Source: a virus. Taken from it: a DNA stretch of 64,000 nucleotides. Each line of letters opens with the position of its first letter. Within the stretch, counting starts at the first letter, position 1. Shown piece after piece: positions 53,312-60,747 of this stretch. The DNA lies in the IMG/VR virus record IMGVR_UViG_3300025770_000008, positions 1-64,000 of that record, one strand, 5' to 3'. A model generated the notes under the pieces. The model did not search any database, was not told the DNA's origin, and saw only the letters and a program-made list of their open reading frames with translations. Made by a program: the position numbers and the translations under genes.

Positions 53312-54028
53312 GTGGCCATAGAAGTTGAGCTGGAGCCGCTCTTCCGCTCCGCAATCGTCCCCGCCTTTGAATTCCGGTATTTCCCGGAGGACAGAGAAGG
53401 CGCGCGGCTTCCCCCCATCGACATACACTTCGTAAGGAGCGTGCTCGACGGGGAGGCCGTGTACATGGGGGTGCCCCTGGACAAACGGGGGTTCGCGCGG
53501 GCTCGGGGAGTCATCATCATGAAGCCGGACGCCATGATGATAGGCCCCCGTGCGTTGAGCTATGTGCTCAGCGGGGGTTGGGCGCCCAATAACGCCACAG
53601 AGACCAGAGCCACCAACCGCGGTGCCAAGGATAGGTTGTTCACGACCTTCTGGCAGGCGCTGATGGCACACGCAACGAACAAGAGCGCTCAGGGCCCAGC
53701 AGTACTGGGAAAGACCCTCAGCTCATACCTCCAGGTCAATGTCGACGTGGCGGAGGGCGTGCTCTCATCTGACCAGCTTGAGGATCTGCGAGACCTCAGC
53801 TGCCCTCAATGGCTCGCAGACGCCCTGGTTCACGCCGGGGTGGTCCCAGTCATCAATCCCAGCGATGTCGCGAACCGCTTCATCAAAGGCGCCCACACCA
53901 CCGGGCCGTGGAATGCCCACGCGGACACTCAGGTCGCGTCCTACAGCGTCACTATCGGGGTGACGCAATACCTCAAGAGGCACTCCATCACCTACCCGCC
54001 CTACCAGGGTCGTCGTATTAGCCGCTAA
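53312..54028 (+). CDS. Hypothetical protein, last gene of the ubiquitin-like operon, 238 residues, GTG start
   Basis: GTG 53312 follows the E1-like stop by three bases. Alpha/beta N-terminal half (LFRSAIVPAFEFRYFPEDRE, RARGVIIMKPDAMMIGPRAL) and helical second half. Not recognised; it could be a target adaptor or another ligase part by position. Its TAA stop lies inside the dyad at 54016. Confidence 0.65.
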   Translation: MAIEVELEPLFRSAIVPAFEFRYFPEDREGARLPPIDIHFVRSVLDGEAVYMGVPLDKRGFARARGVIIMKPDAMMIGPRALSYVLSGGWAPNNATETRATNRGAKDRLFTTFWQALMAHATNKSAQGPAVLGKTLSSYLQVNVDVAEGVLSSDQLEDLRDLSCPQWLADALVHAGVVPVINPSDVANRFIKGAHTTGPWNAHADTQVASYSVTIGVTQYLKRHSITYPPYQGRRISR

Positions 54029-54030
54029 TA
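54016..54030. promoter_or_regulatory. TATTAG-CTAATA dyad operator, copy 16
   Basis: GTATTAGCCGCTAATAC marks the left border of the mirror-repeat cassette and includes the stop codon of the gene at 53312. Confidence 0.7.
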
Positions 54031-54050
54031 CCGGCTTGACCCACACAGAG

Positions 54051-54214
54051 CGTGGTGACCACAAATCATTGTGGTCACCACGTTCAATGATTTCAGGTAC
54101 TTAGCCGTACACACTCTGTGGGTGACCACAATTTTGTGGTCAGCACCTCTAATGATTCTGCATACTTAGGCCCGTTGTAGAAGTATTAGAGGTGACCACA
54201 AGGTTGTGGTCACC
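54051..54214. repeat. Left inverted-repeat array (IR-motif-IR-motif-IR)
   Basis: Three inverted repeats share TGACCACAA-(2-4 bases)-TTGTGGTCA: 54051-54082 (perfect 14-bp arms), 54121-54147 and 54191-54214 (11-bp arms). Between them lie two direct copies of AATGATTYNGNNTACTTAG (54086 and 54151). Strong candidates for protein-binding sites, such as a centromere, origin or operator array. Confidence 0.85.
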
Positions 54215-54244
54215 CCCAGAGCCCGCACACACCTGGGACGAGAA

Positions 54245-55327
54245 ATGCCCCATCGTGAGTTTTCGTTCCTTTCTCCCTCGAAACCGGACACCGTTCACAT
54301 CAAAATCAGTCGCAGTTCTGTCCTAAAACGGCCTCCAGAAATAGAGTTCTACGACCCAACTGACGATACGTACTGGGAAGAGGGCTCGCTTTCAACGAAG
54401 GATACGGGGCGGATTCTGCAGTGGACGCACATTCCAGCCTCGCGGCTGGTAGCCGTGCACCTGCCCTACCGCGTCGCCTGCCCAGAGGTGTGGGCGGGGC
54501 TCCAGAAACTGAACACCTACAAGACCCTGCCCCCGGCAGTGGTCCTGGTCCCCAGCCTCTACACCAACTTCCTCTCTGCTCTACAAGACTTCACACTCTC
54601 TCCTGAGCAGTTCACTACGTTCAGACAACGTATGTTTGACCAGTACCTCTGGGAGGCTGAGGAGCTGGTCTACGACGCGGGGGTGTTCTTCCGCGAAGCG
54701 GAGGCCCTGCAGCGCCTACTCTCTGACTGGCTGGCAGATGCACGGAACGTCAGGAGCACCGTTCTCGGGCTAACGCCCGTTGCTGACGAGGGAGTGATAG
54801 CGGCTACCGAAACTAACATTACTGAGCTAGAAGCTGAGAGAGTACAACTCATCTCAGGTATCTCAGACTTGCAGGGGCGCTTCGCTCACGCCCTCGCAGC
54901 GCTACGTCTCGCAGACCGTCTGCAGATGAAATCCTCCTTTGACCAGATAGCTGCGCTGCTTGGGCGAGTAAATGCCGTAAACCTCATCAACCTGCAGGTA
55001 GAAGCAATAAGGCAGACAGAACTTGCGTCCTCTTCGAGGGACGCACGGATGGTGGCCGACCTCGCCGGGGAGCTGCGGGTTCTGGCCCAGAGCTACCCCG
55101 CGCTGCGCTTCCTCACCGTCGAGGCAGATGACGTGGTCCTTCGTTTGGGTGTTGTGGAGATTCGCCTTAAAGAACAAGGACTTGAGATAAGAGGGGACGT
55201 TTCCACCCTCAGAAGCCTCCGAATTAAGAGCGAAATACAGCCAGTTGCGGACGTAAACACGGCCAGAACTAGGCTGGCTTCTATAAAGAGGCGCAAGCGC
55301 GACGGGGCGAACACACCCAAGGGGTGA
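54245..55327 (+). CDS. Hypothetical protein between mirror-image repeat arrays, 360 residues
   Basis: ATG 54245 follows GGGACGAG. An N-terminal beta-rich domain (residues 1-110) is followed by a mainly helical middle with coiled coil (TETNITELEAERVQLISGIS) and a basic end (SIKRRKRDG). Its start lies 30 bases after the left array, and its stop codon lies inside the right array. It may bind the repeats and control its own transcription; no DNA-binding fold is recognised. Base use looks more AT-rich than its neighbours, suggesting separate acquisition. Confidence 0.65.
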   Translation: MPHREFSFLSPSKPDTVHIKISRSSVLKRPPEIEFYDPTDDTYWEEGSLSTKDTGRILQWTHIPASRLVAVHLPYRVACPEVWAGLQKLNTYKTLPPAVVLVPSLYTNFLSALQDFTLSPEQFTTFRQRMFDQYLWEAEELVYDAGVFFREAEALQRLLSDWLADARNVRSTVLGLTPVADEGVIAATETNITELEAERVQLISGISDLQGRFAHALAALRLADRLQMKSSFDQIAALLGRVNAVNLINLQVEAIRQTELASSSRDARMVADLAGELRVLAQSYPALRFLTVEADDVVLRLGVVEIRLKEQGLEIRGDVSTLRSLRIKSEIQPVADVNTARTRLASIKRRKRDGANTPKG

Positions 55328-55488
55328 CCACAACCTTGTGGTCACTTGCAGACTGCAACTAATGCAGCTAAGTGCCTGAAATCATTGACTTCGCTGACCA
55401 CAAAGTTGTGGTCGCCTCTAAAACCTCTAGCCCTGAAGGGGCGTAACTACTCGGAATCATTCAGAACACCGACCACAAAATTGTGGTC
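55324..55488. repeat. Right inverted-repeat array, mirror image of the left
   Basis: Inverted repeats GTGACCACAA-CC-TTGTGGTCAC (55324-55345), TGACCACAA-AG-TTGTGGTC (55395-55413) and GACCACAA-AA-TTGTGGTC (55471-55488). The AATGATT motif appears between them in the opposite orientation (55367-55386 and 55443-55461). Confidence 0.85.
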
Positions 55489-55536
55489 ACCCCTCTAAAC
55501 CCTCCAAAAGTACACATGGCAGCTAGCCACGGTCCC

Positions 55537-55551
55537 TATTAGCCGCTAATA
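55537..55551. promoter_or_regulatory. TATTAG-CTAATA dyad operator, copy 17
   Basis: CTATTAGCCGCTAATAA marks the right border of the mirror-repeat cassette, matching the copy at 54016 on the left. Confidence 0.7.
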
Positions 55552-55557
55552 ATTTTT

Positions 55558-55576
55558 GTTTCGCTGACCGCGAAAC
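55558..55576. promoter_or_regulatory. GTTTCGC-TGACC-GCGAAAC dyad upstream of the ParB-like gene
   Basis: Seven-base arms with a five-base spacer. The half-site GTTTCGC is close to the parS half-site GTTTCAC; this could be an operator for the ParB-like protein encoded 80 bases downstream. Confidence 0.5.
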
Positions 55577-55656
55577 CACCTGCTAGAGTGCTCGACGTCG
55601 GGGCAAACACGCCGCCCCTGACGCACTTGAACAGGTCAGAAAGGACCATTCCTACA

Positions 55657-56958
55657 ATGAGTGAGCAGACCGAAAACACCGCCTCGGCGGAAGCCGCAGC
55701 CCCGGTTCCCGCCGCTGGCACGGGGGCTGAGTCCTCTGGCCCGTCGATGGACCAGATGTGGGTGCCCCTGGACGCAATCGAGACCGACAAGATCGAGAAC
55801 CTCCGCGGTGGTGAGACCGCCCCCGAGTCCCTGGCGCGCAGCGTCTGGGAAGCTGGCACCGGCCACAGCCAGCACCTCATCTCCCCGCCGCAGGTCATCA
55901 CGGTCGTGCAGACCAGTGACGACGGCGAGGTGATGGTCGACGACGACGACAACGCCATCATCGAGTCCATCCACCTCGTGGCGGGCTTCCAGCGCGTCGC
56001 AGGCTTGCGCACGCTGCGCCGGATGATTGCGGAGCACAACCAGCGCGTCGCCGACGAAACCATCGGCGAGATGGAGAAGGACGAGACGTACCTCTTCCGC
56101 AACGGGGATGGCGTCATCACCGTTGAAATCGAATTCCAGTACGACGATGTCCCCGTGGTCTTCACCGAGGCCACTGAGCTGACCCCCGACGTCGTGGGCT
56201 GGGCGCACGACCTCAACCTCGCCGAGAACCTCGCTCGCACGGGCCTCAACCTCGCGTCGGAGATTTCCGGTGCGGAGAAGCTGCTCGCCGGTGGGCGGAC
56301 CCAGACCCAGGTGAGTGCGCTGCTGGCGAAGTCCCAGGCGACGGTGTCGCAGTACCACAAGGTCGCGTCCAAGACGCTGCCGGAGTACCTCGACGCCATC
56401 CGTGACGGGTCCATCACCCTGAAGCAGGCCCTCGCGGTGGCCAGTAGCAAGGACATGTTCAAGAAGGACGGCACGCCGAACCGCACGGCCCAGAAGGCCG
56501 CGCTGGCGAAGCTGACCTCCGACAAGAAGGCCGCTCGCGACATCGTGGAGAAGGCCAAGACGAAGCGGACCACGGGTGAGGTGGCGAAGTTCGCCGCGGA
56601 CCTCACCTCCGACGCCTGCTACACCGACATGGACGACGACCGCCGGCAGGCCATTCTGGCGACCTTGGCGTGGTTCAACATGGGCTGCGATGAGAACGCG
56701 CTGGTCTACGGCGTGACGGACGACATCGACCTCGCGGTCATCCCGAAGCCGAAGCCGAAGAAGGAGGCCAAGCCCAAGAAGGTCGCCGCGAAGAAGACCA
56801 CGAAGAAGGCCGCGAAGAAGACCCCGCGCAAGCGTTCGGCCAAGAAGGTTGACGCCGCTGCCCCCGCGAGCGAGGCGGCTGCACCGGCTGGCGAAGAGGC
56901 GGCGCCCGCTGCCCCGGCCAAGCGCAAGCTGCGTCGGAGCAGCAAGGCCGCAGAGTAG
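55657..56958 (+). CDS. ParB-like DNA-binding protein with lysine-rich tail, 433 residues
   Basis: Residues about 32-195 fit the ParB/Srx N-terminal domain: HLVAGFQRVAGLRTLRR stands for the ParB G-E-R-R box (here GFQR, 110-113), and HDLNLAENLARTGLN for the N-x-x-R-x-x-L box. Residues 203-262 are the ParB helix-turn-helix (GRTQTQVSALLAKSQATVSQ, then LPEYLDAIRDGSITLKQALA). Residues 365-433 are a histone-H1-like Lys/Ala/Pro tail. ParB proteins load on parS DNA and use CTP; with GERR altered, activity is uncertain. It may recognise the arrays at 54051-55488. AAGGA precedes the ATG at 11 bases. Confidence 0.75.
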   Translation: MSEQTENTASAEAAAPVPAAGTGAESSGPSMDQMWVPLDAIETDKIENLRGGETAPESLARSVWEAGTGHSQHLISPPQVITVVQTSDDGEVMVDDDDNAIIESIHLVAGFQRVAGLRTLRRMIAEHNQRVADETIGEMEKDETYLFRNGDGVITVEIEFQYDDVPVVFTEATELTPDVVGWAHDLNLAENLARTGLNLASEISGAEKLLAGGRTQTQVSALLAKSQATVSQYHKVASKTLPEYLDAIRDGSITLKQALAVASSKDMFKKDGTPNRTAQKAALAKLTSDKKAARDIVEKAKTKRTTGEVAKFAADLTSDACYTDMDDDRRQAILATLAWFNMGCDENALVYGVTDDIDLAVIPKPKPKKEAKPKKVAAKKTTKKAAKKTPRKRSAKKVDAAAPASEAAAPAGEEAAPAAPAKRKLRRSSKAAE

Positions 56959-56973
56959 AGCCCACCAACAGAG

Positions 56974-58581
56974 ATGAGCGCCAAAGAACAGCTTGGCGTG
57001 TATCTCGACGCTGCGTACCCGGTCCTCGCGATTCAGTCGCACGAAGAGGACCGGGTCGAGGCAGCCATCCTCGAACACATAAGGAGTGGAGACGAGGTGG
57101 AGAACGGCCGCACGGCCGTGGTCCGCTGGTCGTTGAGCCAAGCTGTGCAGACCTTGTACAGCCCCGAGCCTGATAAGGCCGTTGACGACAACTCGGTGAA
57201 GTCCCCAGTAGGTGCCCTGCAGTACATCAACTCCCGCCTCGATTCGAGTGGTGGGCAGGTTGATGCGTGGGTCTGGATACTGAGGGACTTCTGCCATTTC
57301 CTTACTACCGGGAATGCCTACCCAATCCTCCGGCAGCTGAAAGATATAGCGCAGAAGATATCGACGCAGGGGTTGCCCCACAGCATCATCATCGTTGACG
57401 CTGAGGTGAACATCCCCAAACGGCTAGAGAAGACCGTCACGGTCATGCACTGGCCCCTACCAACCCGTGAAGAGCTGACCGACATCGTGACGATGTACGG
57501 GGACAGCCAAGAACTTGAGCTAACACCCGTCCAGGTGTGGGAGGTCAGCGGGGCCTCACTGGGTCTGACTATTCATGAGGTCGGTAACGCCCTCGCCAGC
57601 AGCTTCTGCTCAACCGGCCGCTTCGACCCGCGGATAATCACGGCAGAGAAGAAGGGCATCATCAAGCGGAGCGGGTTCCTTGAGTTTTGGGACTCTTTGA
57701 ACGGTCTTGAGTCCGTGGGTGGCATGGGCACCCTCAAGAGCTGGCTGGGGCAGCGGAAGCTTGCTTTCTCGCAAGAAGCGAGGGAATACCAGCTGCCTCT
57801 CCCCAAGGGGCTGCTACTTGTCGGGGTTCCCGGCGGTGGCAAGAGTTGGGTAGCCAAAGCCATCGGCGGCGAGTGGAACCTCCCCGTGGTCCGACTGGAC
57901 CTGGGCAAAATCATGGGCAGCTACCTCGGACAGTCCGAGAAGCAGCTCCGTGAGGCGCTTCAGCTTGCTGAGGTAATCAGCCCTTGTGTGCTCTGGGTGG
58001 ATGAGCTTGAGAAGGGTATGGGCAGCGGCGGCGGGGAGAGGGACGGAGGTACCTCGGACCGCGTCTTCGGCACATGGTTGACGTGGATGCAGGAGAAGAC
58101 CTCTCCCGTGTTCGTGGTGGCCACGGCGAACGACGTGTCAAAGCTACCGCCTGAAGCCCTGCGCGCTGGTCGCTTCGACAGCATCTTCTTCGTCGACCTC
58201 CCCAACACCGTCGAGCGCAAGGAGATTCTCTCGATTCACCTCCGTGCTCGGGGGCGGGATGGGGGGAACTACGACCTCGACCTCCTCGCTCAGAAGAGCG
58301 CGGGCTACACGGGGGCGGAGATAGAGACCCTCATCGAGAGCGCCATGTTCTCCGCCTTTGCTGAGAGCCGTGAGTTCAACGAGAACGACATCATCGCTGC
58401 CCAAACAGTAGTGGTGCCTATCTCACGGACGATGAAGGAGAAACTGGAGAACCTTCGCTCGTGGGCGGAGGGCCGAGCCGTATACGCTACGGCGCCTGAA
58501 GAGGATGCTGTCCCTGCCGGGCCTACCGGTACTCGCGTCGGGCGGCTCAAACGAGGAAGTCGAGGAAGAAGGACTCAATGA
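56974..58581 (+). CDS. Ycf46-like AAA+ ATPase, 535 residues
   Basis: C-terminal AAA+ module: Walker A GVPGGGKSW (284-292), Walker B CVLWVDELEK (338-347), sensor 1 in VATAND (about 386), and ALRAGRFD (Arg finger region, 396-402). The N-terminal 240 residues (SHEEDRVEAAI, then VHWPLPTREEL-like features) match the long N-domain of Ycf46-type ATPases rather than FtsH or Cdc48. ATP-driven remodelling of proteins is the expected role. In bacteria this family is often found with DUF1257 and DUF2997, both encoded just downstream. Confidence 0.8.
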   Translation: MSAKEQLGVYLDAAYPVLAIQSHEEDRVEAAILEHIRSGDEVENGRTAVVRWSLSQAVQTLYSPEPDKAVDDNSVKSPVGALQYINSRLDSSGGQVDAWVWILRDFCHFLTTGNAYPILRQLKDIAQKISTQGLPHSIIIVDAEVNIPKRLEKTVTVMHWPLPTREELTDIVTMYGDSQELELTPVQVWEVSGASLGLTIHEVGNALASSFCSTGRFDPRIITAEKKGIIKRSGFLEFWDSLNGLESVGGMGTLKSWLGQRKLAFSQEAREYQLPLPKGLLLVGVPGGGKSWVAKAIGGEWNLPVVRLDLGKIMGSYLGQSEKQLREALQLAEVISPCVLWVDELEKGMGSGGGERDGGTSDRVFGTWLTWMQEKTSPVFVVATANDVSKLPPEALRAGRFDSIFFVDLPNTVERKEILSIHLRARGRDGGNYDLDLLAQKSAGYTGAEIETLIESAMFSAFAESREFNENDIIAAQTVVVPISRTMKEKLENLRSWAEGRAVYATAPEEDAVPAGPTGTRVGRLKRGSRGRRTQ

Positions 58582-59426
58582 GAACGTACCGGACGGGGCT
58601 CGGCGTATTGGACGCCGTAGTCGCGGGCGGACTCCGTCCGGGCGTACTCGCCATGTGGGGTATGCCTGACTCGGGTGTATCCACGCTGGGCAGAGCCATC
58701 CTGAAAACAGCGCGGCCAGAGCCTACCGGTCTGGTCGCCACAACCATCCCCGACCCCAGGTGGCTCCGCCAGCTGAGGGTCGACCCAATCATCGCCGTCC
58801 CCGGTACCGGGGAGCTTGGCTTCGAGACGGCCTACCACATGCTGAAGGAGGGAGTGCGGGTCGTCCTGATTGACCACCTCCCTGGACTGGTGACCTCCGC
58901 GACCTCCAACACCGCGCTGTGGGCGCACGTCCCGTACGCAGAACGGCGGCTAATAGACCAGGGGCTCTCCATGCTCCGGTCCACGGCTAAAGCCGTTGGC
59001 GCCCTCGTTGTGGTCGCAAACCAGATGCGCTGGAGCATGGAGCATGGCATCCACCCCTACCTGCACGACACCGTCAGCTGCCATATGGACCACGCCATCG
59101 AGATGCAAAAGGGGTCCTTCAGGACCATCTACGGCCAGCTCGCTGAGCAACGGGCGCGGGTCCGCCTGCTCATAGCCAACGGCCGCACCCGAAAGGACGC
59201 GGAGACCAAGGTGTCCATCTGGCCGCGGCGGGGAATAGACGAGACATACGAGCTGCTCATGTACCTGCAGCACACCGGGCTCTTCCTACGCGTAGGGGCT
59301 TGGTGGAAGGACCCCGTAACCAACACCAACTTTGGTCCGGGCTACCGGGCCGCAAGAAACCAACTAGCGCGGAAACGTGCTCACTACATAAAGGCGCTGG
59401 ACGAATGGAAATCGAAATCATCGTAG
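58578..59426 (+). CDS. RecA-like protein lacking the Walker A lysine, 282 residues
   Basis: The start TGLGVLDAVVAGGLRPGVLA and GMPDSGVST (28-36) align with the RecA/UvsX P-loop, but the invariant Lys is Val34. VRVVLIDHL is Walker B-like. WAHVPYAERRLIDQGLSMLR followed by VGALVVVANQMRWS resembles RecA loop L2 and its N-Q-x-R switch. The C-terminal 90 residues resemble DNA-binding parts of phage recombinases. Loss of Lys suggests it binds but may not hydrolyse ATP. Overlaps the AAA gene by ATGA. Confidence 0.7.
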   Translation: MRTYRTGLGVLDAVVAGGLRPGVLAMWGMPDSGVSTLGRAILKTARPEPTGLVATTIPDPRWLRQLRVDPIIAVPGTGELGFETAYHMLKEGVRVVLIDHLPGLVTSATSNTALWAHVPYAERRLIDQGLSMLRSTAKAVGALVVVANQMRWSMEHGIHPYLHDTVSCHMDHAIEMQKGSFRTIYGQLAEQRARVRLLIANGRTRKDAETKVSIWPRRGIDETYELLMYLQHTGLFLRVGAWWKDPVTNTNFGPGYRAARNQLARKRAHYIKALDEWKSKSS

Positions 59427-59587
59427 ACAGGAACGGCAACGCCACCATGGAGGTCAGCGGCGTCGTCGGCCCTGCCTGTGAGCAGGTGACCGAGGCCGTC
59501 AAGGCGGCGCTCGATGGTGCCGGCTGGGACGAAGACAACAAGGACGAGTACTACGAGGTGGCTGTCGAGACGGGAGTCCAGGTTTGA
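59405..59587 (+). CDS. DUF2997 family protein, 60 residues
   Basis: MEIEIIVDRNGNATMEVSGV, GPACEQVTEAVKAALDGAG matches the DUF2997 pattern (I-x-I-I-I-x-x-D-G-x-x-x-x-x-V-x-G-x-x-G-x-x-C). The family is small, conserved and of unknown function, usually beside Ycf46 and DUF1257 genes. It starts inside the end of the RecA-like gene. Its stop overlaps the TTG of the radical SAM gene. Confidence 0.75.
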   Translation: MEIEIIVDRNGNATMEVSGVVGPACEQVTEAVKAALDGAGWDEDNKDEYYEVAVETGVQV

Positions 59588-60258
59588 CCAACCCCCTTTC
59601 CTACCGAACAACCGGAGACACCCTGCGGGTCCGTGGCATCAACACCAGCTTCAACGTCAACGGCCCCGGGAAACGTCTGGTGGTCCACTTCCAGGGCTGC
59701 GACCTGGGCTGTGGGGGCTGCTTCAACAAAGAGCTGTGGTCGGTGAAGGCACGGACAGGGGTAACCGCCTACCAGACGGACTATTCCGCTCGGGAACTCC
59801 TCCGCCGCCTCGATGAGGAGGAAGCGGAGGGAATCACTTTCTCCGGTGGCGAGCCTTTCCAGCAAGGCGAGGAGTTCCTGACCCTGCTGGCGCTGTTGCG
59901 CACACGGCGTGGGGCTAGACAGGCCCCGAACATCGTGGTCTTCACCGGGTACACCCTGGAGGAGCTGGACGGGTTCTTCCCCCAGGGCCTGAAAGAGCTA
60001 TTGATGACGCACATTGACATGCTCATCTCTGGCCGGTTCGAGATTGCGAATCGGCTCATCGAGGGGGACACCTACGCCTCCTCCAGCAACCAGCGGGTCA
60101 CCCTCTTCGGGGAGAGGTTCAATGACAGCGACCTGAAGCGCCATTTCTCTGTCGACGTCCTGGTAGACTCAACAGGGGGCGCCCTCATCACCGGCTTCCC
60201 GGCCGACAAGGTACTGCGGGAGATTAAAGACCCCGCCACGAGAAAGAAGAGCCTGTGA
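59584..60258 (+). CDS. NrdG/activase-type radical SAM protein, 224 residues, TTG start
   Basis: HFQGCDLGCGGCFN contains C39-x3-C43-x2-C46, which binds the [4Fe-4S] cluster that cleaves S-adenosylmethionine. GITFSGGEPFQQ is the SAM-binding GGE motif. Length and the following VVFTGYTLEEL are typical of NrdG and pyruvate-formate-lyase activases, which put a glycyl radical on a partner. No glycyl-radical enzyme is in the window, so its substrate may lie elsewhere or be a neighbour. Confidence 0.85.
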   Translation: MTNPLSYRTTGDTLRVRGINTSFNVNGPGKRLVVHFQGCDLGCGGCFNKELWSVKARTGVTAYQTDYSARELLRRLDEEEAEGITFSGGEPFQQGEEFLTLLALLRTRRGARQAPNIVVFTGYTLEELDGFFPQGLKELLMTHIDMLISGRFEIANRLIEGDTYASSSNQRVTLFGERFNDSDLKRHFSVDVLVDSTGGALITGFPADKVLREIKDPATRKKSL

Positions 60259-60659
60259 GCAAGTACGTACGCATAACCGTTCCTCGCCTGACCGACCTCG
60301 ACCTGCTGAAGCGCACCCTGGTCAAGCTCGGCTTCCCCGATACCGAGATTCAGGACGTCCAGATGCGGAAGCACCCGGGCCTCAAGGTCGACAAGAGCGT
60401 GTGGGGCGGCATGCTCCCCATCACCTTCGAGTTCGCGGAAGCGCAGAGCACCTTCGAGTGCTGCGGAGACGAGGACGACGGCCCGCGGATTGCTCGGTGG
60501 CTCCACCGTGAGAACCCGCTCTACTCGCACCGCCGGTTTCCAGACGGCTTGGCGCAGTGGTACACCCTCACCGCGGCCATAGAGGCCCTGGAGTCGGAAG
60601 GGCTCTCCACGGAGCTGCGCGCAGAAGAGGGTGGTAGGCTTCGAGTGCTGGCCGCCTGA
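60255..60659 (+). CDS. DUF1257 (Ycf35) family protein, 134 residues
   Basis: MSKYVRITVPRLTDLDLLKR, TLVKLGF and a C-terminal AAIEALESEGLS match the DUF1257/Ycf35 family (S-x-x-x-x-I-x-x-x-I-x-D-x-x-x-L-x-x-x-L-x-x-L-G). Function unknown in chloroplasts and bacteria. GTG/ATGA-type overlap with the radical SAM gene completes a five-gene operon. Two Cys (FECCGDEDD) lie mid-protein. Confidence 0.75.
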   Translation: MSKYVRITVPRLTDLDLLKRTLVKLGFPDTEIQDVQMRKHPGLKVDKSVWGGMLPITFEFAEAQSTFECCGDEDDGPRIARWLHRENPLYSHRRFPDGLAQWYTLTAAIEALESEGLSTELRAEEGGRLRVLAA

Positions 60660-60682
60660 GCCCCCCTGGTCGGGCGTCCAGT

Positions 60683-60722
60683 TGAGGGGGGAGGGACTAT
60701 AGCACCTCCCCTCTCTTTTTTT
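60683..60722 (+). terminator. Strong intrinsic terminator
   Basis: GAGGGGGGAGG-(10 bases)-CCTCCCCTC followed by TCTTTTTTT; closes the operon begun at or before 56974. Confidence 0.8.
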
Positions 60723-60736
60723 ATTAGCCGCTAATA
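60722..60736. promoter_or_regulatory. TATTAG-CTAATA dyad operator, copy 18
   Basis: TTATTAGCCGCTAATAA directly follows the terminator and is 12 bases before the lysis-type gene at 60748. Confidence 0.7.
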
Positions 60737-60747
60737 ATGGAGGTGAC

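Noticed and set aside
54051-55488. CRISPR array
   Set aside because: The repeats are inverted, unevenly spaced (about 70 bases), interrupted by a 1-kb gene, and accompanied by a second motif; no leader or cas genes.
55636-57381. 581-codon open frame on the - strand
   Set aside because: It lies over the ParB-like and AAA+ genes, which have clear motifs on the + strand. GC-rich third positions make long antisense frames common here.
59584-60258. Pyruvate formate-lyase or ribonucleotide reductase system
   Set aside because: Only the activase is present; no glycyl-radical enzyme gene was found in the window, so the pathway cannot be claimed.
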